Below are positions 1-12,359 of a DNA stretch of 64,000 nt, one piece after another (the first letter of the stretch is position 1; every line of letters begins with the position of its first letter). Origin of the DNA: Sinohyriopsis cumingii (lineage: Eukaryota; Mollusca; Bivalvia; Unionida; Unionidae); NCBI GenBank assembly GCA_028554795.2, contig CM068842.1, forward strand, positions 23,098,590 through 23,162,589, given 5' to 3'. A model generated the notes under the pieces. That model saw only the letters and a list, made by a program, of their open reading frames with translations. It searched no databases and was not told the DNA's origin. The translations under genes and the position numbers were made by a program.

Positions 1-868
1 ACCATTGGGTGAAACAAATGAATTTCTGTCCGATGTACTACAGCAATTTTCTTGTTAGAAACACAATCTATTAGAATTCAGTAGAATATCATCAAACAGC
101 ACAGAAATAAATTAGATATTTGTAATAATTACAATTTAACTACAAACGCATTATATTAGGATTGCTGATAATTATCATGGCTTCTTTTGGCACCCTTTTG
201 GAATTACCCCTGGCGCCATTTCTAGTTACTTACAATTAGGTGGCTCAATATTGGTATACAGTAATTAAAAGAAATAACTCAATAATACTCAAATCTACCG
301 GAAACTCAATAGGAAGTATAAATCCATCATACTAGAAAACTGGTTAAGGAATAATTGTTGTTGTTGTAACATAAAGTAGTAGGTAATAGATAGCAAGAAA
401 GCGCACACACCTATGATGTTGGAACCAAACCAAATCCCGCCTCAGAAAAAGATTCCAATGCAACAGAACAAAGGAACCATTAGGCAAAACAATCAACTGA
501 GGAAAATGTTTAGAAACCACAATAGCCTTATCTATTCCCCAGTCTCCCCAAGTTCTCCAATAACACCAGATCATGCCTCCCCTCTCTACAGATAGATGTT
601 TAGTTCTAGCCCAACAGGCACAGTAGTCTTGGTTAAAATCATTAACGTGAGTGCAAACTATCCAAACCCGATTTTACCTTTCCCACAATCACTGGTTACC
701 AAAATCCCCAAAAGGTGAACGAAGAAGTCTCCAGTGAATGTAGATTCAATGATCATGTTCCACCCAGATTGCGACTCGTCACAAATATTCGGGATACACT
801 ACCAATAGTGCCAACCACAGAGATGTCCATCCCCTTACATCATAACCTAGGTACAGAGTTAATATGAA
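1..868. other. No recognisable gene
   Basis: Short overlapping open frames occur on both strands between 344 and 595, but none has a recognisable domain. This stretch may be the 5' part of the I-group LINE that follows, but nothing in the sequence proves it. Confidence 0.4.
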
Positions 869-2642
869 GTGAGTTACATATCACGGAAATATGATTATCA
901 CCTGATAAAAGGACCTCAAAGATCCATATTGACGTTGAAAACTCAGGAAGAGGTGTTCAGGATGAACACCCAATTGAAGAAACGTCATCTACCTTGGCAG
1001 CTACAAAATAAAGGAATCTTCTCTACAATGCTCACAAAGCATAACAAACTCATTAGCTACACACTCTGAAGTCATAAGAGATGATTCCTACATAGACCTA
1101 GTCGAAACATCAACAGATGTTGAGACACCAAAAGCACTGGAAAAATCGCCCATGTATGCAGATGTCACTAAAGGAGATACCCTAGAAAAACAAAGACAAA
1201 AGCCGCAGAAGATCCAAAACAGCCAAACTCCAAGACACTCAAAATCAGTTCAACTGAACTATATATCAGCAAAAGATACATTGGATCTCAGTGAAGAAGA
1301 GTGTACATGGTTACTTTCACCAAAGAGAAGAGAGGCTCGACGGATACCGAATCCTACCCCACCAAAAAAATGTAAAGGAAAAGGAAAGCAACCACTCAAA
1401 GGGAAGAATAAGGCCAAAAATACAACCAAGCCATTAGTGAGGAAAAATGAAGTAATACCGAAGCACAGATGGAACAAAGGAAATAATATTCTCTCACTAG
1501 GTGAGAAACAAAGTCCAGGAAAAGGCTCGAGTCTCGAACCAACCATTAACTCAAAAAGTTGAAATCCGCGTATTCATAGTTTTAGTGACACTATCATAAT
1601 GTCAGATCTAACAAAAAAAAAGCAAGGTGGCGAACTGAAAATTATTAGATCCAAATCGAACTACATACTTACCTGGTGAGTACGAGTCAACTAGTCGCCA
1701 AATATCTGGAGATAGAAAGAAATGGGTCTGTCTCAGTCACAGTAAGTAGACATAACGCAAACCCAGAAAGGCGCATTACCACAGTCCATAAGAACCAGAC
1801 GAAAGGAAATTTGACCACTCAATAATGCAAACCAAACAGGAAAATCTGTCACAAATACTGCTTTTCAAGATGATCCTTCAATTCAAAAGTGTCCACCGGA
1901 TGATGAACAACAATCAACCCCATGAAGATCTTGTTCCCAACGGAGCACACATAGCCAAAGTCTACCGGCTACGTAATAAAAACAACCAGGAATCCAATGT
2001 AGCAATAGTAGAAATCAAAACCACTCCACCCCACTAGTAAAAGTAATCCCGTATAGAGAAGCACGTCCCCTGGAAGAGTACAAAAGCAAACCCCCGGTTT
2101 TCCAGCAGATGTAAAGGATGGGGACACTTCACAAACAAATGCAGCTTCAGACCAAGATGTGGCACATGTGATGGCAAACAGTCAGGACAATGCAATTATA
2201 CAAGACAAAAATGTGCCCAATGTTTAGGCTAACACCATATAAAATCCTGGGAATGCCCTATAATGCGTCGGGAAATAGAAATTGTTGACCTAATTAACAC
2301 AAATCACCTAAAAGCAAAATAAAGAAGTCCTCACTACCCAAGGAGGACTCACCCTCAAAAAGCCGACCGCTATCAAACAAGCAAGTTAAAAAGGCGGAAA
2401 GAGACGCACACCCGGATGACAAAATTCTGTGGAAAATGTATCCCATCGAACACAACGCAGGGATGAAAATAAAAAAAAAACTCCATGCAAACAGGAACAA
2501 CATAAATGGTGCAAGGGTGAACCACAAAAAGGGTAACAACAGAAAATCAAATAATACATACAATAATATTAACAGGACAAAAGGCAATAGCAATAGTAAC
2601 AATACAGGGAAACAGCCAATAGAAGAACAGAATTCCCACTGA
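869..2642 (+). pseudogene. ORF1 (gag-like, zinc knuckles), copy 1
   Basis: Open segments at 869-1069, 1152-1562, 1825-2037 and 2436-2642 are separated by stops and shifts. The 1152-1562 segment is very basic (Lys/Pro/Arg rich), as is usual upstream of the nucleic-acid-binding part of LINE ORF1. Around 1620-1675 a GGE-x4-RSKSNYI motif matches GGE-x4-KLKSNYI in copy 2 (about 10220-10270), showing the two are paralogous. From about 2103 to 2260 a zinc-knuckle array is readable (RCKGWGHFTNKC, then CGTC, CNY and CAQC), with the first cysteine of the first knuckle apparently changed to serine and a stop after CLG. In this family ORF1 coats the element RNA. Confidence 0.65.
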
Positions 2643-2844
2643 GATGAACCAAGATTACATCATGGAAAATCCTAATGGAAACAGAACAAATCCTACACAC
2701 CATTGGATGCGAAACTGGAAAGCTCCTTCCACCTAATCAGCTTTGTACTATACATTAGAGATCTACTAGACTTTACAGCAAAGATTATAACAGAAGGCAA
2801 CATTCCCATCCCACCAACCTGCCGACTACTATTTCACCTGTTGG

Positions 2845-3640
2845 ATGGGTATATTATATGGACGACCTAGCGACTTTCGCCCCTCCCCCCCCCCATTTGA
2901 TTCAAACCCTTTGTTACGAATTTATATGGATCATCAGAAGCAATTTCACATTTGGCAGTGGAACTGCAGGGGAGTTATTAAACTAGTAAATGAACCAGAA
3001 TTAATCATAAATTTATACAAAGAAATTGACAAGCACGATAGCATATGCTTACTTGAAACCGATTTAACTCCTAACACCAAATGTTTACTAAAAATCCTCG
3101 GTTTCTCAATTTCCTTCAGCAAATACCGACCCAACGAGGGAAAGGGAGGGGGAATAATATATTCCTTAATGACTTATTTCCTAATGTAGTCGAAGGGAAT
3201 ATCCAACCAGGGATCGATAATACAGAGAATATGAAATGCCAATGGGTCAAAGTCATTTTAGGAAATACGGAGATAGAAATTGTTAATGTCTGTGAGGCAA
3301 GTTGTACAATTCGCACAAACGTATGAACGCACATAAATCAATGATTAAAAACATAGGATCCAACTTTATTATCTGCGTGGATTTGATTGCACATAGCGAC
3401 CATTGGGGCGGGAAAATCACTGATGAAAATGAAAGATCGTTGAAAAATGGGTATTGGAGAACAACTTGGTTATCCTCAATAATGGGGAAATAATAAGAAT
3501 AAGAACAGAAAACGGAGCATTATCAGCAATTTACCTTACAGTATGCTCCCCCAAAATAGCAAAAAAGGCGACTATCAACTCCTATAACCATGTAAATATT
3601 CAAGCCAAACCATGAAAATGGAGATATGATAAAGCAGACT
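2845..3640 (+). pseudogene. APE-type endonuclease domain, copy 1
   Basis: Starting near 2935 the text reads FHIWQWNCRGV, then a SICLLET block; these are the first two conserved blocks of the AP-endonuclease-like domain, supplying the catalytic Asn and Glu. After a frameshift near 3130 the sequence continues with a CVDLIAHSDHWGG block near 3375-3415, equivalent to the usual GDFNAHS block but with GDFN replaced by VDLI. The domain would nick target DNA to prime reverse transcription; the frameshifts and the altered block make it inactive. The CA/TA tract follows directly at 3694. Confidence 0.65.
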
Positions 3641-3691
3641 GGGCAATGTACCAAACTATCTGTAATGAACTCACAAAGGAAAATATGATAT

Positions 3692-3827
<136 letters not shown>

Positions 3828-4289
3828 TTAACAATTACATTATTGAAACTGCTCACTGCAGAAACACTTAGGGTACCAAAACTGTTGGAAAAAGCCACCA
3901 AACGAGCCATACTATGGAATGATGAATGTATAAGAAAGCACTTAAGGACAAGAAAAAAGCCCTCAATAAATTTAAACATATTAAGCTTGCCACAGATTTC
4001 AAAATCTATAAGGAGAAAGAAAACCACATCAAAAAGACCGCCTGTGAGGCAAAGATTAAAACTTGGTCAGATTTTTGCTCATCCCTAAACAACAAAATGA
4101 ATGCAAAACATGAATGGGATAAAATTAAAACAATAAGAGGAATACCAATCAACAAGTACCCCATATAACCTGAGACAAAAGCCTCCCAAGGAAAAGCAAA
4201 TACACTGACAATACATTTTGTAGGAATGAGCAGTAATAATAATCATACTGCGAAATATCAGTAACACCGAATAAATATCGAAACTAATT

Positions 4290-5690
4290 TCCCCTACCTA
4301 CTTATTGGCAAAGGAAACCCACCCTATTACCTGAATGATAATTTCAGTATCGATGAATGGCATAAAGCTATTAAATCCAAGAAAATCAACCGCGCCGGGA
4401 GAGTACTCACTGGGGTACGAAATGTACAAAAATATCCCTCCAAATACTGAACTGTTTATAGTAAAAGTGCAATAAGGAAAACAGGTGAAATCCCTGGCAA
4501 TTAAAAAAAAAATCCCAATAGTTAACCGAATATTAAAAACAGGTAAAGATCCAGGAAATATTAACTCTTATAGACTCATATCACTAGCTAACAACCTATG
4601 TAAAGTCATGGAGATTATGGTTAACAACAGATCACCATTGGAACAAAATAACCTAATACCTACTAACCAAAGTGGCTTCCGCAACAAAAGATCTACCGTT
4701 TATCAACTGATTAGACTAGACTCGCATATAAAATTGGCATTTAACGCAAAATGCAAATGCAATAGACACCTCATAGCCATCTTCCTTGACCTGGAAAAAG
4801 CATGCGACCTACTTTGGACAAAAGGCCTAATTGTAGAATTAAACTACGATGGAATAACAGGTCGCATCGCATACATAAGTGATTAGCCAACTTCCTAACC
4901 AATCTCAAAATCCAAAACAGAATTGGCAACCATTATTTAGTAACGTATACAATAGAAAATGGAACACCTCAAGGAAGTGTAGTAAATCAAACACTCTTAA
5001 TATTATGATACATTATCTAGATCAGTCAATTAACCAGGCTCAAATTGATCTATCACAGTTTGCAGATGATAGCGGTGTTTGGAAAGTAGGTAACGTCTCC
5101 AGCGAAACCGTTATCAGCGAACTACAAAAGGGTTTAAATACTATAGGTCAGTGGTTCGATAAATGGGGATTTAAGATAGCAACGTTAACATCAATAGAAG
5201 TTCTATTCTCCCCTATGGCCAAAACCAGAAGAGTACCCCACTCCCCGCCTTACGTCAATAACAGACCCATACATTTTGAACAAGTGACCATATTCCTGGG
5301 TATGTTCTTCGACGGGCATTTTACATGGAAACAACACATAGATAAACAAAGAAAAGATGCAACAGAAACATAACATTCCTCAATAACCTCAAAGGAGCAA
5401 ATTGGGGAGCTGGCCAGGACACCTGACTTATGATATACAGATCTCCGATCAGATCCAAACTAGATTACGGTTGTCGGGTTTATGCGTCAGCATCCACAAG
5501 CCTCTTAAGGAAACTAGACACTTTGCAATTTAAGGCGCTAAAACTCTGTAGAGGAACATTACAAAATACATCCTTAGAAGAAATGCTACAGGCGAGCCAC
5601 CTCAGCAACAACATAGAGAGTACTATTAAAATATGCTACAAAAATATCTACTCAAGAAAAATCGCACCCAACAACGAAAATCGTTAAAAG
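4290..5690 (+). pseudogene. Reverse transcriptase domain, copy 1
   Basis: Conserved RT blocks appear in order. SYRLISLANNLCKVME near 4565 is the NYRPISL block, QSGFRNKRST near 4668-4697 is the SGFR block, AIFLDLEKACDLLW near 4776-4817 holds the first catalytic aspartate, ENGTPQGSV near 4955-4985 is the PQGS block, and SQFADDSGVWK near 5053-5085 is the catalytic FADD. The thumb follows (KWGFKI near 5161, then IFLGMFFDGHFTWKQH near 5290), and 5430-5687 gives the SKLDYGCRVYASAS tail. Stops near 4884 and frameshifts near 4985 and 5373 break the frame. The FADD box is intact although its surroundings are decayed. Confidence 0.8.
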
Positions 5691-5879
5691 ATTAAAATCC
5701 CTATTATATGTCGTCTAGTGCCTCAAGTACCTGGAGGAAGAAGGATCCACATGATAAAATAATTAGGAGAAGAAGAAATAACTTACCTTGATCCAACACC
5801 CTGTAAATCCAAAACACCCTCAATACATTTTAAAGCAACTACATGGGGAAAAAATCTGAAAAACCACAGATTTTAAACT

Positions 5880-6660
5880 GGAAATTATGAAAGAAATAGA
5901 AAATTTTAAAAAAATCACAAATGGAATGAAAACAAAACTACCCATTAGAACAGCGGGAGTAATCTTTATCCAAGAGAGGAACGTAGTACTAAAAAACAGA
6001 CTACCAAACGAATGCTCAGTCTATACTGTTGAATTCTGGACAAAAAACCAGCAAAATCAGTCATACTCAGCGACTCGCTAAGTGTTCTATAATCACTTGA
6101 ATGAAATAACTTGCACGGCTGAACAAGGTTTCTAACAAAAGTAAACCTAATACTTTGAAAACTTGGCAATGATCAACAAGTAGTATAATTCAACATTCTA
6201 GGCAACGAAAGAGCAGACAAGGAGATTAAACTCACGTTACAAGAAATAAACTCCAACCGCCATAACATGCAGTATACAGGAAGTATATAATCAAATTAAG
6301 AGAAAAATGTATGTTAAATGACATTCAATCTGGAGCACCAGCAGAAAATGGAGAGCTCTATACACGATTCAAAATCATCTGAATCGTATTATATTTAAAA
6401 CAGCCAGGACATGACAATCGTCAACCATTTAAAAACAGGAAAGACACTTCTGGCAGGCAGTTTTGGCAGGTTTCTGAAAAGAAATGCCATACGGGGAACT
6501 AACTGTCCCCACTGTCCCCCCCAAAAAAAAGAAGACTGAAACCATGTCTTCAATGAATGTCAGTACTACGCAACACAAAGTAAACAGCTGCTGGAAAAAC
6601 AGACAAAAACAGATGCCGTGAGTACACACCCGGAATTCTGTTAGCACCTAACAAGAACCC
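5880..6660 (+). pseudogene. RNase H remnant and C-terminal zinc finger, copy 1
   Basis: The segment 5887-6081 (RTAGVIFIQERNVVLKNR, then PNECSVYTVEF) resembles the middle of an LINE-encoded RNase H, where the VYTVE block carries a catalytic Glu. Near 6540-6575 the text NHVFNECQYYATQ matches the end of the C-terminal H-C zinc finger that is better preserved in copy 2 (NHVFNICPRYNTQ). RNase H would remove RNA from the RNA/DNA hybrid. No continuous frame remains. Confidence 0.55.
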
Positions 6661-7640
6661 AAAGCTGTCTTATCTCAATATCATTTGTTTTCTCTTGGAT
6701 ATAGGAAAGAAAGGAAAAATTTAAATTTTGAGTTTTCACCTCCCACTATATTTTTCATTTATACGCAACCATTAAAGGTACGTACTGACTCCCCGACACC
6801 TAGTATTAACACATATGAGACCATTGTTGGGTCTATCAACAATATTACACAATAAGGTAGAATGTAATAGATTAGGTATAAATTATGAATGCAGCGCAGG
6901 GGCCTTGGAGGGGGTGGGGCAGGACAAATGAATCAAGAATTATAGGAAAAGCTGGTGACCATCCGCGTAGGGTGTGGTGTTATGCCGGTACAGATACGGC
7001 GAACCCTATACCGATTGAAACGGAGGGACCCCCCCCCCCCCGCGCCATGCTGCGACTGTACGCTCTCGATTTAGCAATGCCAATGGTAACAGGCACCATA
7101 TCAATCAGTATCAGTAAGCAGTGCAATATGACATCTACCAACTCAAGCAATGCATGTAGTAACAACTAGAAGATAGCACGTAACAATAAATAATAATACT
7201 AAATAACAAGAAATAAGATAGAATAAATAGACTATGGTAGAACAATACACATCAAACTCCCACGAACCACTGGTGGGTATCACAAACATTTAGACATAAT
7301 ACACATTATAAATCAGTCTAAACCCAAAGCCAATATAGTCAGCCACACAAAGTGACACTTTAAAATAGGGACATTAATTACATTGGGCCCAAAAGTAACA
7401 ATTATAAGGTGGTCAATAGCCCAAACCATCAGGTCTCCAGCACAATGTTGACTAAATAGGATAGGACATTATCACTTCAACATGGCAGGATTGGTAAAAT
7501 GCTCCGACACAAGGTCTAATAAAATAAGATATATAAGGTAATTTAAAACCCCAAAACATCAGGTTATGTAATAATAATTGAATCAAGTTCAAACTTAAAT
7601 TATAAGTCATGTAAATAACTGTTCTAGTCAAACCCACTAG
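6661..7640. other. No recognisable gene
   Basis: A 94-codon open frame at 6885-7169 is GC-richer than its surroundings and contains a run of 13 C at 7029-7041. I recognise no domain in it. The rest is AT-rich sequence with nothing recognisable. Confidence 0.4.
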
Positions 7641-7652
7641 CCGATCTCATTT

Positions 7653-8345
7653 TTGATTCACACGGTAACAATGTTCATTGGCAGAGAGAGTCTATATTCG
7701 AAATTCCATCAGGACGACAAAATTTACATTTTGGACAAGAGGGTACGAAATGATTACCAATGGATATACAGGCACTTTGAGTGGCGCCCATCTGGCTCCC
7801 TCAGATTCTGGTCCCCTTTTCCAGGTCCATACATGATAGTTGATATGCGATGAAGTCTGTTCAGATGAGTAAGTGGGCTACGATTCCCGCTCATCTAATG
7901 TCCCGTGGGACTTTTATAGACCAGAGTTGGAGAAAACTAAAAAAGCATACAGTGTATGCATTAAAGCATACGGGACTTTGGCACTAATCCCCTCCCGTAT
8001 GAGTAGCTGGTGCTAGAACTAATTAGACGCATATGTCCAAATGGGCGAAAGAGTCTTTAATTGAATCGGACGAACAAACCAACGGTTAAAAAAAAATTAG
8101 ACTCACAGATTCGGGACACAGCAGATGGACGTGCCCACAACTCAGCATAAAGTCATAGGTGAAGCATTAGATCATGAACATTTTAGCCATCAACATACCA
8201 CATACATTGCAAAAGACAGACAACGCAGCCAACCAAGCCGTTCGACCTGCACAAGAGGCCCAGCAGCCCGCCTAGCAGACATACCGTGTACAACTGACAC
8301 CTTATTAGTTAAGAATGTTTTGGAAAGGGAGGTAAAATTTTGTGT
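7653..8345 (+). mobile_element. Possible 3' end of an LTR retrotransposon (weak)
   Basis: The segment 7653-7853 reads DDKIYILDKRVRND, then FWSPFPGPYMIVDMR. This resembles the C-terminal part of Ty3/gypsy integrases, where a GDxVY block is followed by W-x-GPY-x-I. A purine run (ggaaagggagg, about 8320-8331) follows after about 470 bases and could be a polypurine tract. There is no protease, RT or paired LTR to confirm it. It could equally be unrelated sequence. Confidence 0.25.
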
Positions 8346-9030
8346 AAGGTAGGGAAATTTAATTTATTAAACATTCGGGTAGTAGAACTCTGTACTGTTA
8401 GAAAATCTATTTCTATTCTACATACTCTCCCTCCTATTTACTTTATTGTTACTTCTGATCTAACAATCAATTAATAAGTGTATATCAATTTTCAGAATTC
8501 ATTTGATAAATACTCAGTCCAAATTAAGGTTTAAAGTAAATCAGTTTAATACAATACTAGACATCATAAGACTTTAAGGATAATCAAGAGAATGGTAAAT
8601 GACATGTATGGTGAACTAAAGCTCACAAGAGGTGTCAGAAATCATACTGACATATACCCTGGCGGAATCCTTGCAAGTTAGTAAGATCGTGCCAACCATT
8701 GCGAGATTTTCTGCCAGTGAGTAAAATTCCCCACTCTCAATTAGGCAATTATTAATCTCTAATTCATGACAATCAAAAGTAAGTTTAATCAAAAATACTT
8801 ATGCTCTCCTTATTTATTATATTAACCATTACTTTATTACTCCACTTATCATTATCATTAAACATCTAGCCTAAAATACTATTAGACACTTACTGACTAC
8901 TTAAGCGTTGTTGCATCTGAAGTAGTATACAGATTGGAGATATAGACCCTTTTTATCTGACCTGAAATTCAAATTAAAATTTTGGCGCCTTTTTTCGGGA
9001 ATTTCACAACAAAACCGAAAGCCATATAAA
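8346..9030. other. AT-rich sequence, nothing recognised
   Basis: No open frame of note and no clear repeat. If the preceding call of an LTR element is right, part of this could be its LTR; it could also include the 5' leader of the second I-group copy. Confidence 0.4.
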
Positions 9031-10891
9031 AATGAACTCCACTGGATATTCTGTTAGGAAACCCAGCACAGTTCTGAATACGGCAGGAAAATACAATAAC
9101 TCTTCCACGAATTCCCCATGAAATTTTCATATTCTCAATAGCAATATCAATGGTTGCAGCACCAATAATAGCCCATCCGCTTCTCCACCAAATATGTTTT
9201 GTATATTATTTGGACATTTTGATTCAGGCTCCACTGCTCGCGTACTTTTACGCCTGCCTCGTCAAGTTCTTTCTACAATGCCCTCCCCATCGGAAGACTC
9301 ATATTTAACCTAACCGGGGCAAAGGAAATAACATGAACCAGAGGACCTCATTGATACCATACTAATGTCTCCTTCACTTTTTAATAGTTTAGCAACGGCA
9401 AATAGCATGGCTACCATTCAAAAGCCTACTGACAAGAGACAGATACATGAAGAAACCTCACTACAATGATACCATTAAGCAATGCAATATAATAACTAGC
9501 CCTCACTCCCAACAGGAAAAAACAATAAAGGTCTCATTAACAAGTGTAGACCAAAACACGAAAAGTGAGAGTCCCATAACAAAGGTACTAGGAACAGAAT
9601 CCAAATCAGTGACAAGGCTAGAACAGGCATCTACAACAAACTGAGAGCTTTCCTACGTAGAATCTGTATCCGAAGCCCCACTAATCCCCTCAACCAATGG
9701 AAAAGACACAGGAATAAAAGTAAGTATAAATGTATCCGGCAAAACAGCAGAGAAAACTAATCTCATTCCCATACGCAAGGAACGTATACACAATATTCAG
9801 ACAACGGGGCAATCTAACATGAATCCGAACCACTAAAATGGGTGAGTACATGAAATCTGAAGCATTAGCTTACAAATTAGAAATTCAATGATGAAAAACA
9901 GCGGAAGAAAATCCAATAGCCCAAATACAAATGGCGGAAAAGGAAATCAACCCATGAAAATCCATAGACAGATGACAACTATCCCAGATAAAGGAGAAAG
10001 CACATCTGCATCGACAATCCCTAAGCGCACGGAAGCAAATAAACCAAAGTACCTCGAAAAGAATTTAACCAAACAATCAGAAGGAAGCTAACTGCCAAAC
10101 AAGGACCAAGATACCGACAAGAAGATCATTCTCCAGAACATATCCTGTTCCTCAAATGCAATAGTAACAAGTTTATAAAGCTCAGCAATCGAATTATTGC
10201 CGGTACCCTATCAAAATATCACGGTGGGGAATTTCAACTAATTAAACTCAAATCTAACTATATTATCATCTGGTGCAGCACGCTACAACTAGTAGCGAAA
10301 TGTACGGAAATTGATTCCATTGCAACATTCAAAGTGACTGTATCCAGACACAGATTGTTCCAAACTAGAGGAAAAAGTCTAAAACCAAACCACACTAATT
10401 TTAACAAGAGATGAGCAGACTAAACAAGGAGACAAAGCAGTCCAAGACCAACCACAGAAGATAAATACCATTTACAAAAAAAGTCCTTAAACTTCAGGAA
10501 AACTATAGGCACAAAACCAACCATGACCTAATAGAGGACCTGAAAAAACATAGAGCAAATATATCCAAAGCGTACAAACTGAGAGATTACAAACTATGAA
10601 ACAACCAAGGCAATCCTAGAATTTAAGACTCCTCTCCCACTTCTAGTATGGGTAGGAGCGCAATGGAAATTCACAAGACTTGAAGACTACATCAACAAAC
10701 CTCGTTTAAGTAGTAATTATATAGAATTGGGCCACTTTACGCACGCTAGTTATGACGCATCAAGATGCGACAAATGTAGTGGCCAACACAATGAAAACGG
10801 CAAAGAGAAAGACCAGAAATGTGCTAATTGCACAGGAGCGCGTCGCCCCTGAGCTGCCAAATGCATCTACACCAATATAGAAGATGAGATC
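9031..10891 (+). pseudogene. ORF1 (gag-like) 5' part, copy 2
   Basis: Short open segments (9447-9644, 9888-10091) are rich in Lys, Ser, Thr and Asn. Near 10220-10270 the text GGEFQLIKLKSNYIIIW aligns with GGELKIIRSKSNYILTW of copy 1. Near 10733-10870 a knuckle region is readable (HFTHASYDASRCDKCSG, then CANC, ending AKC), in which several spacing residues have changed. It would act as the RNA-binding protein of the element; it has no continuous frame. Confidence 0.6.
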
Positions 10892-11953
10892 ATGAAACTC
10901 GTGGAGCAAGCTCATTTCACATACAAAGCAGCCAAATTGCTTTTACTAAACGCCAGTACGGGTCAGCAACCCCAAATGGCCAGCAACCCAGAACTTAAGC
11001 AGCAAAAGAGCAGTAACAAAACTTATAGATGCCCCAAGGTGATACCACCTAAGGAAATTACTGCAAGTAATGGCCCTATCATAGTCATATCACCAACACC
11101 CAGTGATAAAGAAGTTAATAAGGATAAGAAGAAATGTGACCAAAGGCATAACCCAAATCTTCTTAGTGAAAGAATTAATAAAAGCAATGCAAAAGATAAA
11201 CAGGTAAATACAAAACAGGCAAACTCTCTAAAACCGAAACACATTACATGTGAACCAGGTGGCACCACCCACAAAAGCAATAGCAATGGCAACAGGGTTA
11301 TTGAAAGTAGTTACACAAGTAATGGAGATAGTAACAAGGTCACAGTAAGTAATGAGGATCATATATCACTAAGAGTAATCATACAATACACTAGTGATCT
11401 GATTAGGGGAGTACTAGAATCCCATCCTCAGAATACCCAACCTGGAAACATCATAATCTTTGGAGGTTATAACGCACACAGCAAACGGTGGGGAGGTAAC
11501 AAACTAGACAAAAGAGGTAGACTGATAGTGAAATGGATAGCTGAAAACAACCTCGTAATATTAAACAACGGAAATCGAACAAGAATCGGCCCAGAAACTG
11601 GTGCACTGTCAACAATGGATTTAATAATATGGACAATAAATCTAGCACAGCTAAATAACTGGGAAGTAAACCATACTAGCACACTCAGAAGTGACCTCTT
11701 CCCAATAAGTATCAAACTAAATATTAATACACATGTGATACCCACTACTAATATAGCTAGATGGAAATTTGACAAGGCGGATTGGAACATGTTTAAGGAT
11801 ATATTATGTACCCTAAAGCTAAAAGACCTAAAATATGACAATATGAACACTGATAACGATAACGTCACAAAGGCACTAACTGAAGCTTCAGCTCGAAGTA
11901 TACCCATTGGGGGGGGGGGGCGACGGGACACTAAACAGTCAGTCCCATGGTAG
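10892..11953 (+). CDS. 353-codon open frame: ORF1 tail fused to endonuclease C-terminal half
   Basis: This is the longest plus-strand open frame in the window. Residues 1 to about 150 are low-complexity, rich in Lys, Asn, Ser and Thr, and continue the ORF1 region just upstream. Residues about 165-290 are the C-terminal half of an APE-type endonuclease: NIIIFGGYNAHSKRWGG corresponds to the GDFNAHS block, then GRLIVKWIAENNLVILNNG, a STMDLIIW block (usual S-x-D) and SDLFPISI in place of SDHFPI. The N-terminal endonuclease blocks with the catalytic Asn and Glu, present in copy 1, are absent, so a deletion has joined ORF1 and ORF2 in frame. The GDFN aspartate is Gly and the SDH histidine is Leu, so no nuclease activity is expected. 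The frame ends just after a run of 12 G. Confidence 0.7.
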   Translation: MKLVEQAHFTYKAAKLLLLNASTGQQPQMASNPELKQQKSSNKTYRCPKVIPPKEITASNGPIIVISPTPSDKEVNKDKKKCDQRHNPNLLSERINKSNAKDKQVNTKQANSLKPKHITCEPGGTTHKSNSNGNRVIESSYTSNGDSNKVTVSNEDHISLRVIIQYTSDLIRGVLESHPQNTQPGNIIIFGGYNAHSKRWGGNKLDKRGRLIVKWIAENNLVILNNGNRTRIGPETGALSTMDLIIWTINLAQLNNWEVNHTSTLRSDLFPISIKLNINTHVIPTTNIARWKFDKADWNMFKDILCTLKLKDLKYDNMNTDNDNVTKALTEASARSIPIGGGGRRDTKQSVPW

Positions 11954-12359
11954 AATATCGAATGCAAGCAAGCCCTCAAAGCCAGAAAGAAAACGCTCAA
12001 TAAATGCAAACACACTGGTCCATCCAATGACTTCCTCCTATACAAAAGCAAAGAAAAGGAAGCCAAGAGAATTATTAGGAGTGCCAAGGAAACATCCTGG
12101 CAAAAACTTCTGACTAAAACTCAACATGAAATGTAATGCAAAACACGTATGGTATATGATTAAGGCAGTTAAAGGCACGCCAACACCAAGCATCCCAAAA
12201 CTATCAAGAGTAACCACCAGCAAAGAACAAACAAATTTATTGGTTTCACACTTCACAAATATGAGCAATAATGACAACCATACCAAGGAATTCCAGGAGC
12301 ACCGCAAGCAGGTAAAATAACATTCCCCCATCGTTTTACAGATTTAGAGCAAAAGACAT

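Noticed and set aside
11467..12087. 206-codon minus-strand frame
   Set aside because: It is antisense to the endonuclease part of the plus-strand LINE, which has clear family motifs; the minus frame is hydrophobic and has none.
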